64,000 bases of DNA from Bacteroidales bacterium (GTDB lineage Bacteria; Bacteroidota; Bacteroidia; Bacteroidales; P3): assembly GCA_024400495.1 (NCBI GenBank), contig JAKSMR010000009.1:1-64000 (forward strand), read 5' to 3'. A program made the position numbers and the translations under genes. The notes beneath the pieces were generated by a model. It was not told where the DNA came from. It ran no database searches and worked only from the letters and a program-made list of their open reading frames with translations. Positions 32,330 to 41,702 of the stretch are shown here, in pieces (the stretch's first letter is position 1; the number at the start of each line of letters is the position of its first letter).

Positions 32330-35300
32330 TTATGCCTTTACAACGAGGATATCTACGGGCATGCCGTCGATGATTTCAATGGACTGAACCTTCTCATTAG
32401 CAATGGAGGCAACCAAGTTAAGACTGTCGCAAAGGGTCTCGCTGCAGATGTAGTCCTTGTGGAGTTTGATAGCCTCGTCCCATTCGCCACTAACAAGGTC
32501 AACAACGATACGGTCTGTAACTTCAAAACCCTCCTTACGGATGTTCTGAATACGGTTAACGAGTTCGCGAGCGATACCCTCGTTTCTCAGTTCGGGTGTG
32601 ACGGTGATGTCAAGAGCAACGGTAGCATTGCCTTCGTTTGCAACAACCCAACCGGGAATATCCTGGGTGGCAATCTCTACGTCGCTGAGGAGGATCTCGA
32701 TGGGCTGGCTTTCAATGGTGAACTCACATCTGCCAGCGGCTTCGAGAGCAGAGATCTGTTCCTGGGAGAATGCAAGGATCTGGGCGGAGATGGCTTTCAT
32801 GATCTTGCCGTAGCGAGGGCCAAGGGTCTTGAAGTTCGGCTTGATGCTCTTGACAAGCATATTGTTGGAGGCATCCAAGTAATCGATACCCTTGACATTA
32901 ACTTCGCTGCAGATAAGGTTAGATACGGCCTCGATCTGATGTTTCATGTGCTCTCCAGAAACGGGAATCATGATGCGGGCAAGTGGCTGGCGAACGCGGA
33001 GGTTGGTCTTCTTGCGAAGGGCGAGAACCATGGAGCAGATCTGCTGTGCGAGCTGCATACGCTCTTCAAGCTCTTTGTCGATAAGCTCTTCATGAACCTC
33101 AGGGAATTCAGCATGGTGTACAGACTCCACATTGAGTCGCTTGGTGACAGCATTGAGGTCTTGGAACATACGCTCGGAGAAGAAAGGAGCGATGGGGCTC
33201 ATGAGGCGAGCAAGTGTTTCAAGACAAGTGTAGAGGGTCTGGTAGGCAGAGATCTTATCTTCGGTGTACTCTCCGCGCCAGAAGCGGCGGCGGCAGAGAC
33301 GGACATACCAGTTGCTGAGGTAAGCATCAACAAATTCCTGGATAGCACGTCCGGCCTTAGTGGGCTCGTAGTCACCATAAGCTTCGTCAACGGTCTTGAT
33401 AAGGGTGTTGAGCTCGGAGAGAATCCAACGGTCGATTTCAGGTCGTTTCTCCTTAGGAAGATCAGCCTCTTTATATTCAAATCCATCAAGGTTTGCATAG
33501 AGAGCGAAGAAAGAGTAGGTATTGTAGAGTGTGCCGAAGAGTTTGCGGCGAACCTCGTCAACACCTTCGATGTCGAATTTGAGGTTGTCCCAAGGCTGGG
33601 AGTTGGTGATCATGTACCAACGTGTGGCATCAGGACCGTATTTTCCAATAGTCTCGAAAGGATCAACACCGTTGCCGAGGCGTTTGGACATCTTGTTGCC
33701 GTTTTTGTCGAGAACGAGTCCGTTCGAGATAACGTTCTTGAAGGCTACGCTGTCGAATGCCATAGTAGCAATAGCATGGAGTGTGTAGAACCAGCCACGG
33801 GTTTGGTCAACACCTTCTGCGATGAAGTCGGCGGGGAACTGTTTGTCGGTGAGTTCGCCACCCATATAGTGGATCTGGGCATAAGGCATAGCACCGGAGT
33901 CGAACCAAACGTCAATGAGGTCGGGTTCGCGCATCATCTTCTTTCCAGAAGCAGAAACGAGGATCACGCCATCGATGTAGGGACGATGGAGATCGAAGGA
34001 TTTGTAGTCTTCGCTCTTGTAAGGATTCTCTGTCATGAAACCAGCAGCGATGGATTTCTCAATCTCCGCACGGAGTTCTTCTACGCTACCGATGCAGATC
34101 TCTTCTTTTCCGTCCTCGGTGCGCCAGATGGGCAGAGGTGTACCCCAATAGCGAGAGCGGGACAGGTTCCAGTCTACGATGTTCTCTAGCCAGTTGCCAA
34201 AGCGGCCGGTACCGGTTGCTTCGGGCTTCCAGTTGATAGTCTTGTTCAGCTCGATCATACGGTCGCGCAGGGCGGTGGTACGAATGAACCAGCTGTCAAG
34301 GGGATAATAGAGGACGGGCTTGTCGGTACGCCAGCAGTGAGGATAGGAGTGGGTGTGTTTCTCACTCTTGAAGAGCTTGCCTTCGGCTTTGAGCATCACA
34401 ACAACCTCGATATCCAGACTCATATCTTTCTCGGTCTTGGTTGCATCAAATGCATTCTTGACAAACTTGCCTTCGTACTCTTTATATTTCTCAACGTCAA
34501 CTTTAGCTTTGACGAATTCGGGGTCAAGGTTCTCGATAGGACAGAAACGACCTTGTCTGTCAACCATAGGCATTTGGCGGCCGTCGCGGTCGAACATAAG
34601 GAGCGATCCAATGGCGGCTTTCTTTGCAACGCGAGCGTCGTCAGCACCAAAGGTAGGAGCGATGTGAACGATACCGGTACCATCTTCGGTGGTAACATAG
34701 TCGCCCAGGATGATGCGGAAGGAGTCGTCAGTTGCGTTCCAGTCGTCGGTTTTTCCACCGTCAGCAACTGCGGTAGGTTTCACCCAAGGGATGAGCTGCT
34801 CATAACGGAGACCTTCGAGGGACGTACCCTTTACTGTGCCGAGTACTTCGTAGGGAAGCTCCTTGTCGCCAGCCTTGTAGTCTTCAAACTTGGCTTCGGG
34901 GTTCTTGAAAAAGGCACCCATCAGAGGTGCGCCGAGGATAACGGTGCAGGGCTCGCCGCTATAGGGGTTGACGGTACGTACAAGGTTGTACTCGATAGCG
35001 GGACCAACGCAGAGTGCTGTGTTCGAGGGAAGGGTCCAAGGTGTGGTGGTCCAGGCAATGACCTGTACGTCTTCGCTCTTGGTGTCTGTGCCAAAGGGAA
35101 GGGCTTGGCCGGGAAGGAGGCGGAACATTGCCACGCAAGTGGTGTCCTTCACGTCGCGATAGCAGCCGGGCATGTTGAGCTCGTGGGAACTGAGTCCGGT
35201 GCCGGCAGCAGGAGAGAAAGGCTGGATGGTGTAGCCTTTATAGAGGAGACCTTTGTCGTAGAGCTTCTTGAGCATGAACCAGAGGCTCTCTATGTATTCG

Positions 35301-35758
35301 TTGTCAAAAGTAATATAAGGATTCTTGAGGTCGACCCAGTAGCCCATCTGTTTGGTAAGCTCGTCCCAGAGGTCCTTGTATTTCAAAACTTCGGTACGGC
35401 AGGCGTGGTTGTATTCGTCAACGGAAATCTTCTTTCCGATATCCTCTTTGGTGATGCCGAGGTTCTTCTCAACGCCAAGCTCGACGGGAAGGCCGTGGGT
35501 GTCCCAGCCTGCTTTGCGATCTACATTGAAACCTTTCTGGGTCTTGTAGCGGCAGAAGACGTCTTTGATGGTACGAGCCATCACGTGGTGGATGCCGGGC
35601 TTGCCGTTGGCTGAAGGAGGTCCGTCGTAGAATACAAACGAAGGATGACCTTCGGTGAGTTTCATTCCTTTCTCAAAAGTTTCATTGTCTTCCCAAAACT
35701 TGCGGATATCTTCGCCAATCTGGGTTAAATTAAGTTGCTTATATTCTTTGTAACTCAT
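32330..35758 (-). CDS. ileS: Isoleucyl-tRNA synthetase
   Basis: A 1142-residue class I aminoacyl-tRNA synthetase that charges tRNA-Ile. The HIGH motif appears as GKPGIHHVMAR (about 52-62) and the KMSKS loop as NKMSKRLGN (about residue 690). An editing domain with TTPWTLPSNTALCV lies between them, and the C terminus holds the anticodon-binding region. The HIHH-like signature, the KMSKR form and the length above 1100 residues fit the eukaryote-like second clade, which in other bacteria is intrinsically less sensitive to mupirocin; I infer this only from clade features. It is the largest gene of the minus-strand block and is flanked closely by a thioesterase and wzz. Confidence 0.97.
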   Translation of the reverse strand: MSYKEYKQLNLTQIGEDIRKFWEDNETFEKGMKLTEGHPSFVFYDGPPSANGKPGIHHVMARTIKDVFCRYKTQKGFNVDRKAGWDTHGLPVELGVEKNLGITKEDIGKKISVDEYNHACRTEVLKYKDLWDELTKQMGYWVDLKNPYITFDNEYIESLWFMLKKLYDKGLLYKGYTIQPFSPAAGTGLSSHELNMPGCYRDVKDTTCVAMFRLLPGQALPFGTDTKSEDVQVIAWTTTPWTLPSNTALCVGPAIEYNLVRTVNPYSGEPCTVILGAPLMGAFFKNPEAKFEDYKAGDKELPYEVLGTVKGTSLEGLRYEQLIPWVKPTAVADGGKTDDWNATDDSFRIILGDYVTTEDGTGIVHIAPTFGADDARVAKKAAIGSLLMFDRDGRQMPMVDRQGRFCPIENLDPEFVKAKVDVEKYKEYEGKFVKNAFDATKTEKDMSLDIEVVVMLKAEGKLFKSEKHTHSYPHCWRTDKPVLYYPLDSWFIRTTALRDRMIELNKTINWKPEATGTGRFGNWLENIVDWNLSRSRYWGTPLPIWRTEDGKEEICIGSVEELRAEIEKSIAAGFMTENPYKSEDYKSFDLHRPYIDGVILVSASGKKMMREPDLIDVWFDSGAMPYAQIHYMGGELTDKQFPADFIAEGVDQTRGWFYTLHAIATMAFDSVAFKNVISNGLVLDKNGNKMSKRLGNGVDPFETIGKYGPDATRWYMITNSQPWDNLKFDIEGVDEVRRKLFGTLYNTYSFFALYANLDGFEYKEADLPKEKRPEIDRWILSELNTLIKTVDEAYGDYEPTKAGRAIQEFVDAYLSNWYVRLCRRRFWRGEYTEDKISAYQTLYTCLETLARLMSPIAPFFSERMFQDLNAVTKRLNVESVHHAEFPEVHEELIDKELEERMQLAQQICSMVLALRKKTNLRVRQPLARIMIPVSGEHMKHQIEAVSNLICSEVNVKGIDYLDASNNMLVKSIKPNFKTLGPRYGKIMKAISAQILAFSQEQISALEAAGRCEFTIESQPIEILLSDVEIATQDIPGWVVANEGNATVALDITVTPELRNEGIARELVNRIQNIRKEGFEVTDRIVVDLVSGEWDEAIKLHKDYICSETLCDSLNLVASIANEKVQSIEIIDGMPVDILVVKA

Positions 35759-35799
35759 ATAGTGTGTGTTTTTTTCTTCTCTTGTTTAATATGGTGTTT

Positions 35800-36252
35800 T
35801 TAGTTGACTCTCATTCCTGTTGTTGTGACTACAGCTAAAAGGCGGTCGTCTTCCTTGATCTCTATCTCGTAGAGGGCGGTTGTACGTCCCTTGCGTTTGC
35901 AAGTGGCGTGGGCTGTGATGGAATTCCCTTTGGGTTGGGATAGGAAGTTGATGTTGCTGTTGAGTGAGACCCAATACAGAGCAAAGAGTTCCTCTTGAGG
36001 TGGCTCCTGCTCTAGTCTGGACAAGGCCTCGCTGAGGTTCATCGCTACTGCGCAGGCGAAATCTGCCAAGGTGAAGAATACGCCCCCCATCACGGCACCA
36101 CGAGCGTTGCGATGGTGGGGAAGTAGGTGCAAGCTACAGGTGGCAGAAGACCCGTTGCCGTCGGCACAAACCTCTTGGATAGAGATGCCGGTAGCTTCGG
36201 TTGCGTAGCGGTCGTTTGCAAAACAGGCTTTGGCCCAATCAAGTAATTCCAT
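35800..36252 (-). CDS. PaaI-type hotdog-fold acyl-CoA thioesterase
   Basis: A 150-residue protein matching the PaaI thioesterase family. The motif HRNARGAVMGGVFFTLADFACAVAMN (about 47-72) carries the family's G-G-x-x-x-x-L-A-D signature with the catalytic Asp, and NINFLSQPKGNSITAHATCKRKGRTTALYEIEI forms the second half of the hotdog fold. It hydrolyses a CoA or similar thioester; the substrate is not predictable. The gene is 11 bases downstream of the thioredoxin-like gene and 41 bases upstream of ileS. Confidence 0.88.
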   Translation of the reverse strand: MELLDWAKACFANDRYATEATGISIQEVCADGNGSSATCSLHLLPHHRNARGAVMGGVFFTLADFACAVAMNLSEALSRLEQEPPQEELFALYWVSLNSNINFLSQPKGNSITAHATCKRKGRTTALYEIEIKEDDRLLAVVTTTGMRVN

Positions 36253-36263
36253 CGGTTTGGTGT

Positions 36264-36830
36264 TTATTCGAAACGAATGTCAAGGTTCTTCATCATTACG
36301 GGCTTGATCTGCTCGTCGAAGATTTCTTGGTATTTGTAGAAGGGATAGGAGAGGAAGTCGCCGCTGCAGAAATACCAGAGGATTATCTGTAGGTCGTAGG
36401 CACTCTGATATCCTTCGAGGATCTGCTTCAGTCTCTGGTCTTTGTTGAAGAAGGCTATGGAAGGATATTTGGCATTGTTGCCAAGTATCCTGTAGGTGAA
36501 GGAGTGCATGTTTTTGCCGCCGTCATCGCGTCTTTCGGGGGCGGGTATGTAGGTCCTTCCATCCCAAACAAAGGTACTCTCACCTTCTGCGTCAAACTGA
36601 ACAGGGACGTAGTATCTGTTGAGGATGGTGTAGATAACGGGGTCTTGGAAGGTCTCTCGGTCCATCTTTTTGCAGTAGCTGCACCAGGAGGTGGAGAAAT
36701 CGATGAAGAACAACTTCTTGTTTGTCGAATCCATCGCTGCTGCCTCTTCGATGGTCTTCCATTGTACCTGTGCATGGATGCTGCCACCAAGGAGAAGTGT
36801 GAGTGCTGTGAGAATGATGAGCTTTTTCAT
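36264..36830 (-). CDS. Periplasmic thioredoxin-fold protein
   Basis: A 188-residue exported protein with a signal peptide cleaved near residue 20 (SIHA-Q). The thioredoxin-like active site is WCSYCKKM (Cys50 and Cys53), in the context LFFIDFSTSWCSYCKKMDRETFQDP common to DUF255/thioredoxin_7 proteins. A long insertion holds ESTFVWDGRTYIPAPERRDDGGKN before the Y/P-SIAFF strand. It likely reduces or shuttles disulfides in the periplasm. The genes upstream (SpoIID-like) and downstream (thioesterase) are within 35 bases on the same strand. Confidence 0.88.
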   Translation of the reverse strand: MKKLIILTALTLLLGGSIHAQVQWKTIEEAAAMDSTNKKLFFIDFSTSWCSYCKKMDRETFQDPVIYTILNRYYVPVQFDAEGESTFVWDGRTYIPAPERRDDGGKNMHSFTYRILGNNAKYPSIAFFNKDQRLKQILEGYQSAYDLQIILWYFCSGDFLSYPFYKYQEIFDEQIKPVMMKNLDIRFE

Positions 36831-36864
36831 ATTGTAGAGTTTATTATGTTCGTCAGATATTTGT

Positions 36865-38190
36865 TTACCATTGATAGTCCCAATCGCCTTCGGAGTCGGG
36901 TTTGTTGGGGTCGTAAACCTCTTCTCGCTCTTGTCGGTCTCGCAGGCGGAAGAGTTGGCCGAGCCAGTCGTCTTTCTTCGATTTCACTTTGCCCGGCTGC
37001 TGCTTGTCGGTCTCTATTATCTGCTGGATCTCTTTCACGTAGTTTGATACGTAGTGCTGTGATGTCGCGGCATTTTTATGGACATGAGATCCGAGATAAT
37101 AGTGCTGGATAATCTGGTCGTAGGAGAACCCGAGTTCAACCATGCGGATGGTCCCTTCCTGGGATAATCCTACGCCGTGGCCGTAGCCTTTACCATGAAG
37201 GATGATGTTGTCGCCTGTGCCGGGGTCTTCAACAGAGAAGAAGGTACTCTTGAGCTGGAAGTCGTTTCTCACTCGGGTGAGCGGGATATCGAAGATCTTG
37301 GCCACACGTTCCTCTTGTGAGAAATGGAGTAGCGAGTCACGGATAGCTGAGTCCTGTACGTTCAATTTGTGTGTCTTCCCGAAGTAGCTAACCCATTTCT
37401 CGCGATTTATCACCTTTGTCCATTCGCTTTGCTTCATCTGGTAGGAGAAGGTGTCCTGAATCGAGCGAAGGTAGGGGAGTGCGGCACGCCACACATCTTC
37501 GCTGTTGGCCGTCTGTCCGCCGCTGTTGGAGTGGAAAGGGGTCTCGATGAGGTTCCCTTCCTGGTCGACTATGGTTTCGCCCATGGATTGGATGGTTCCG
37601 AGCATGATGTCGGGCCGTACGCATCGGTTGTGGTAGGCTTGGCAATGGACGTGGTCGCAGAAGTTGTAGCCTTCGTTCTTGTGCTTGTTGATATTGCGTA
37701 GCGCCCAGGTGCGTGATATCGTGGCTTGTACGCGGAATATTTCGGGGTGTTTGCCATAAATCTCGCTTTGGGCTACACCTGCCAGATAGGTCTCGAAATC
37801 AACATCGTTGATGAGTTTGAGGGCGGTGGAGTTGATGGTGGAGATGATGAGGTTGCCTTCGTAGGTGCGCTGTTTCACGTTGCGTGGGTTGAGGCAGAGG
37901 ATGCAGGCTGTGTCGGTGGCTCGGAGCGAGATCTCTTTGAATGTGCCGTATTCGAAGTCGTTTACCGCCACATTCACTCCTGCGGCTGTGGCTTTCACGA
38001 TAACGGAGAGCCCTTCTCCTACCGAGGCTTCGAGCAGGGAGTCTCCGGCATAGAGGTCGTAGTTTCCCAGGTCGAAGGAGATATTGATGGCTTCGATGCG
38101 GTTGGTTGAGAAGATGCGTACTTTCACCCTTTCGGCCTGTGCGGTCAAAGTGGCAAGAAGCAGTAGCAATATGAAGAGTGTCCGTTTCAT
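36865..38190 (-). CDS. SpoIID/LytB-domain protein
   Basis: A 441-residue exported protein (signal peptide to about residue 19). The SpoIID domain spans about residues 85-370: YLAGVAQSEIYGKHPEIFRVQATISRTWALRN, HCQAYHNRCVRPDI, TPFHSNSGGQTANSEDVW and the C-terminal GYGHGVGLSQEGTIRMVELGFSYDQIIQHYY. Homologues such as SpoIID are lytic transglycosylases acting on denuded peptidoglycan; others enhance amidases. A basic, charged tail of about 60 residues follows. The start overlaps the lpxB stop (TAATG), a coupling also recalled from other Bacteroidales. Confidence 0.92.
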   Translation of the reverse strand: MKRTLFILLLLLATLTAQAERVKVRIFSTNRIEAINISFDLGNYDLYAGDSLLEASVGEGLSVIVKATAAGVNVAVNDFEYGTFKEISLRATDTACILCLNPRNVKQRTYEGNLIISTINSTALKLINDVDFETYLAGVAQSEIYGKHPEIFRVQATISRTWALRNINKHKNEGYNFCDHVHCQAYHNRCVRPDIMLGTIQSMGETIVDQEGNLIETPFHSNSGGQTANSEDVWRAALPYLRSIQDTFSYQMKQSEWTKVINREKWVSYFGKTHKLNVQDSAIRDSLLHFSQEERVAKIFDIPLTRVRNDFQLKSTFFSVEDPGTGDNIILHGKGYGHGVGLSQEGTIRMVELGFSYDQIIQHYYLGSHVHKNAATSQHYVSNYVKEIQQIIETDKQQPGKVKSKKDDWLGQLFRLRDRQEREEVYDPNKPDSEGDWDYQW

Positions 38191-39320
38191 TATTTCATTA
38201 TGTCGTTGCAGATGATCCCGGCTGTACGTTGGCTTGCACCTTCGTTGCCGAGTATTTCTATCATTCTGTCATAGCCTTCGAGCATGCTGTGGCGTGATGC
38301 GGAATTGACGCTTATCTTGGCAAATTCGGTCTCGAGAGTGCTGTCGTTCACGTCGTTCTGGATGAGCTCCTTCACCACAGGGGCGTCGGCGATGAGGTTC
38401 ACCAGAGAGATATATTTGAGCTTGCCCATTCGTTTGATGAAGAAGGCTGCGATGCCGATGGTGATGGCGTTGCCTCGGTAGCAGACTACCTGCGGCACTC
38501 GGAAGAGTGCTGTCTCGAGGGTTGCTGTTCCCGAGCACACTACGGCGGCGTAGCTCTGGGAGAGGAGATCGTAGGTGCGGTCGTATACTACGCTGATATT
38601 CTTGTGGTTCTGTGTGATGAACTTGCCGTAGAACTCGTCGCCCAAGAGCTTCATTCCAGCAATAACAAACTGGTATTCGGGGTGGTTGTCGGCCAGTCGG
38701 AGCATGAAAGGCAGCACTTTGTTGAGCTCTTGCTTGCGGCTTCCGGGAAGGAGGGCGATGACTTTCTTGTCTCCAAGAGCCATCTTCTCGGCAGGCTGGA
38801 GCCGGTAGTTCTTCACTTCGTCGAGCAGGGGGTGTCCAACGTATTGTGCCTGAGGGAAATCGACGCTGGCATAATACGCGCGCTCGGAAGGAAGGATGTA
38901 GCAGAGCTTGTAGATGTCGCGGCGCATGGCTTTGATGCGTCCTTGTTTCCATGCCCAGATCTGAGGGCTGATATAGTAGAAGTTCTTGTATCCGTGCTCT
39001 TTGGTGAACTTGGCGATTTTGAGATTGAACCCGGGGTAGTCGATGAAGACCAGTGCGTCGGGATTGTAGTTGAGGATGTCCTGCTTGCAGAAGGAGAGGT
39101 TTCCGAGGACGGTCTTTGCGTTCAGAGCAACCTCAACAAAGCCCATGAAAGCCAGGTCACGTATGTGTTTCACCATAGTGGTGTGACCGACCACGGCAGC
39201 CATGCGGTCGCCTCCCCAGTAGCGGATCTCGGCATTGGGGTCTTGGTAAAGAATCTCTCTCATGAGATTGGCTCCGTGCATGTCGCCCGAGGCTTCACCT
39301 GCTATGATGTAGTATTTCAT
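38190..39320 (-). CDS. lpxB: Lipid-A-disaccharide synthase LpxB
   Basis: LpxB joins lipid X to UDP-2,3-diacylglucosamine to form the lipid A disaccharide. The 376-residue length is normal. Family motifs include YYIIAGEASGDMHGANLM at the N terminus, LAFMGFVEV, FIDYPGFNLKIAKF, YYISPQIWAWKQGR, FYVGHPLLD-like QYVGHPLLDEV and LLPGSRKQEL. The start is supported by the N-terminal GEASGD motif. It is translationally coupled to the SpoIID-like gene downstream, and array D separates it from the small membrane-protein gene upstream. The protein acts at the inner face of the cytoplasmic membrane. Confidence 0.96.
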   Translation of the reverse strand: MKYYIIAGEASGDMHGANLMREILYQDPNAEIRYWGGDRMAAVVGHTTMVKHIRDLAFMGFVEVALNAKTVLGNLSFCKQDILNYNPDALVFIDYPGFNLKIAKFTKEHGYKNFYYISPQIWAWKQGRIKAMRRDIYKLCYILPSERAYYASVDFPQAQYVGHPLLDEVKNYRLQPAEKMALGDKKVIALLPGSRKQELNKVLPFMLRLADNHPEYQFVIAGMKLLGDEFYGKFITQNHKNISVVYDRTYDLLSQSYAAVVCSGTATLETALFRVPQVVCYRGNAITIGIAAFFIKRMGKLKYISLVNLIADAPVVKELIQNDVNDSTLETEFAKISVNSASRHSMLEGYDRMIEILGNEGASQRTAGIICNDIMK

Positions 39321-39346
39321 GTTCTTTCTGTGTGTTGGGTTTGGGT

Positions 39347-39478
39347 TCTCTCTTGTCTCTCTCTTGTCTCTCTCTAGCGTCGCACTTGCCTCGCATCATT
39401 GTCGCACTACTGTCGCATTACTGTCGCGAATTTGTATGGCAAGTCTCTGTCTGGTGTCTCTTTGCTGTCAGGTTGCTC
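39347..39478. repeat. 11-bp tandem array D (12 units)
   Basis: Twelve units stay in strict 11-bp register while the unit changes: TCTCTCTTGTC (two copies), TCTCTCTAGCG, TCGCACTTGCC, TCGCATCATTG, TCGCACTACTG, TCGCATTACTG, TCGCGAATTTG, TATGGCAAGTC, TCTGTCTGGTG, TCTCTTTGCTG, TCAGGTTGCTC. It fills most of the gap upstream of lpxB. Confidence 0.88.
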
Positions 39479-39499
39479 TTTTTATAATTATCTTTATTA

Positions 39500-39766
39500 T
39501 TATAGGATGATGAACATAAAGGCGACAAAGCTGAAGAACAAAACGCCCATAAGGGTTTTGGAAACCAGCATGCGGTCGGTCTTCTTGATCATGTAGCGCA
39601 GCAGCAGCACCAGAGGGATGAACGCCACTCCGAACCAACGTATGTGTTCTTCGGCGGGCATGCCGAGAATCAGCAGCACAACCCAGAGCAGGAGAGCGGT
39701 CACGATCTCCACGCCCAGGCCCAGGACGATGCCGGCGGTGATGGTGTTTTGCTTCAATATGTTCAT
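39500..39766 (-). CDS. Small three-helix membrane protein
   Basis: An 88-residue protein beginning at the ATG at 39766, whose first four bases overlap the surE stop (ATGA). It has about three hydrophobic stretches (residues 9-34, 43-59, 71-88). No family is recognised. The overlap and strand imply co-translation with surE. The longer open frame upstream is the shadow of surE. Confidence 0.72.
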   Translation of the reverse strand: MNILKQNTITAGIVLGLGVEIVTALLLWVVLLILGMPAEEHIRWFGVAFIPLVLLLRYMIKKTDRMLVSKTLMGVLFFSFVAFMFIIL

Positions 39767-40548
39767 TTCTCTAATCGTTTCATGTTTGTGATGGCTTCGA
39801 AAGCGGTGTAGTCGGGTTTTACCGGGACGACCGATACATAGCCGTTCTCTAGTGCCCATTGGTCGGTGTCGGGGGTGGTGTCGTTGCAGATGAACTTGCC
39901 CGTCAGCCACCAGTAGGGCTGATGGTAGGGGTCTTCGCGCTGCTCGAAGCTGTCGGACCAGCAGGCTCTCGAGGCACGGCACACTTTCAGCCCTTTGTAA
40001 GGTGCCTGCTTGGCATAGGGGAAGTTGACGTTGAGCGCGATGTCTTCAGGCAGTCCTACGGTCAGCGCATCTTCGATGATCTGGCGGATGAAAGGCAGGC
40101 AGGCCGAGAAGTCGGCGTCGCTGTTGTGATCTAACAACGAGAATCCTATGGCGGGATAGCCGTTGGTGACGGCCTCTAGCGCAGCACCCATAGTGCCGCT
40201 GTACAGGATGTTGATGCTCGCGTTGCTTCCGTGGTTTATTCCCGAAAGGACCAAAGTCGGCCGGCGGGGGCAGAAATGCTCTGTCGCCAGCTTGACGCAG
40301 TCTACGGGAGTTCCGTTGCAGGCATATATGGCCAAGGAATGGAGGTGTCCCGAGGCTGCCTCTTCGCGGATTTTCTTAGCACGCAGAGGCATGGAAGTGG
40401 TGAGCGAATGGCTTTTTGCGGAGGCGTTGCCTTCGGGGGCCATCACCACAATGTCGGCAAACTCGCGTGCCACAGCCATCAGTTCATTGATGCCTTTGGC
40501 CGAGTATCCGTCGTCGTTGGAGATAAGTATCAGTGGTTTCTCGCTCAT
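39763..40548 (-). CDS. surE: 5'/3'-nucleotidase SurE
   Basis: SurE is a metal-dependent phosphatase of nucleoside monophosphates and short RNAs. The 261-residue protein starts with the signature LILISNDDGYSAKGI (metal-binding Asp12 and Asp13), followed by VMAPEGNASAKSHSLT with the metal-binding serine, YACNGTPVDCVKLA, LVLSGINHGSN (metal-binding Asn) and YSGTMGAALEA. All active-site elements are intact. It sits 26 bases downstream of the DUF4340 gene, and the surE-lpxB neighbourhood is conserved in Bacteroidales as far as I recall. Confidence 0.96.
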   Translation of the reverse strand: MSEKPLILISNDDGYSAKGINELMAVAREFADIVVMAPEGNASAKSHSLTTSMPLRAKKIREEAASGHLHSLAIYACNGTPVDCVKLATEHFCPRRPTLVLSGINHGSNASINILYSGTMGAALEAVTNGYPAIGFSLLDHNSDADFSACLPFIRQIIEDALTVGLPEDIALNVNFPYAKQAPYKGLKVCRASRACWSDSFEQREDPYHQPYWWLTGKFICNDTTPDTDQWALENGYVSVVPVKPDYTAFEAITNMKRLEK

Positions 40549-40574
40549 TTCTTATGTGTTGCTGGGTTGGTGTC

Positions 40575-41657
40575 TTAATTCTTGGCAAATCCCGACATCT
40601 CTTTTCCGAGGAAGAAGGATGCGGGCTGGAGGATGTTGTCGAATACAAAGAACTGGATAAGTACCGTGTCCGCGTTGTCCATTACGGCGTAGAGACGGTC
40701 CAGATCAAACACGTTGTACATCTCGGGGTCGGGCATAGTGTAGACGTCGTCGGGGTTGTTGTATTTGACGTAGGTCTTCAGCTCACGGCTGTTTCCGTTG
40801 CGGTCGTTGATGCGCAGGATAGTGCGTGGGGCTTTGGAGAACGTGGTGTCGAGCTCGGCCTTGGGGACAGCCTTGGCATATTCGTCGAAGTTGAGGTTGG
40901 TGAACGATGCCAGCATCTGTGCCACGCGTGCGGTGTCGAAGCCGTCGACGCGTTGTTTTGTGGAGAGGAGCTCCATGTAGAAGCCGTCGCCTTCGCGACG
41001 CACAGCGAACGACTCTTCGGGCATTGCGGGAATCTCCAGCTCGATGCTCTCGATCTGAGTTACGGGAAGGCTGACAATCCTATGGCTTCTCCAAAGGGTG
41101 GCGTCGGCGATGAAGCGGGGCTCAACAAAGCCGCGGAAGCCGGGGATATGGATGACGACGGGATATTTGTCGCCCTCTCGGAAAGCGAAGGAGCCTAGAT
41201 TGTCCTGGGTCTCGTGGCCGATATAGAGCACTTCGGTCAGTTTTGTGTGGGGGAAGAGCTGCAGCTTGTGGTTGAACCAGTCGATGCGATAGACGCGCTG
41301 GTAGATCTCGGTCTTTACGCTGCGAACGGAGAGGTCTTTGATGATGTTGGGTGCTGCGTTTTTGTTTACACGTTGGCGAACGCGGATGTCGTTGAGGGTG
41401 TTGAGCAGCAGGTCGATCATGGGCTGGCTGGCCTCGTAGGTGTTGTCGACCATCCAGGTGGTGTCGCCCTCGTTGCGGGTAAGCGTCACCTGGCTGTCGT
41501 TCTTGTCGGCCATGAAGATCTTGGTGATGGTGGAGGTGTCCTCGATATGGAAGTCCTGCTTGAAGGTGGAGTGCTGTCCTCGGCTTATCCATACGATAAG
41601 GGCAAGGATGCCTAACAGGGCTACGGCGGCGATGATGATGAGGTTGCGTCTTTTCAT
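40575..41657 (-). CDS. DUF4340-domain protein associated with GldFG
   Basis: A 360-residue protein with one N-terminal membrane helix (about 5-25) and an extracytoplasmic repeat of DUF4340 type: the TITKIFMADKNDSQVTLTRNEGDTTWMVDNTYEA block near 42-75 recurs in form near IESIELEIPAMPEESFAVRREGDGFYMEL (about 203-231). DUF4340 proteins are commonly encoded next to GldG-like ABC subunits and are thought to act with them. The gene is 45 bases downstream of gldG in the same direction. Confidence 0.85.
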   Translation of the reverse strand: MKRRNLIIIAAVALLGILALIVWISRGQHSTFKQDFHIEDTSTITKIFMADKNDSQVTLTRNEGDTTWMVDNTYEASQPMIDLLLNTLNDIRVRQRVNKNAAPNIIKDLSVRSVKTEIYQRVYRIDWFNHKLQLFPHTKLTEVLYIGHETQDNLGSFAFREGDKYPVVIHIPGFRGFVEPRFIADATLWRSHRIVSLPVTQIESIELEIPAMPEESFAVRREGDGFYMELLSTKQRVDGFDTARVAQMLASFTNLNFDEYAKAVPKAELDTTFSKAPRTILRINDRNGNSRELKTYVKYNNPDDVYTMPDPEMYNVFDLDRLYAVMDNADTVLIQFFVFDNILQPASFFLGKEMSGFAKN

Positions 41658-41702
41658 TTCTAGTCTTGTTGTTTAGTCAATAGGGAGTCGGGTTGTGCTT
41701 TG

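Noticed and set aside
32327..34189. Plus-strand 620-codon frame
   Set aside because: Antisense shadow of ileS.
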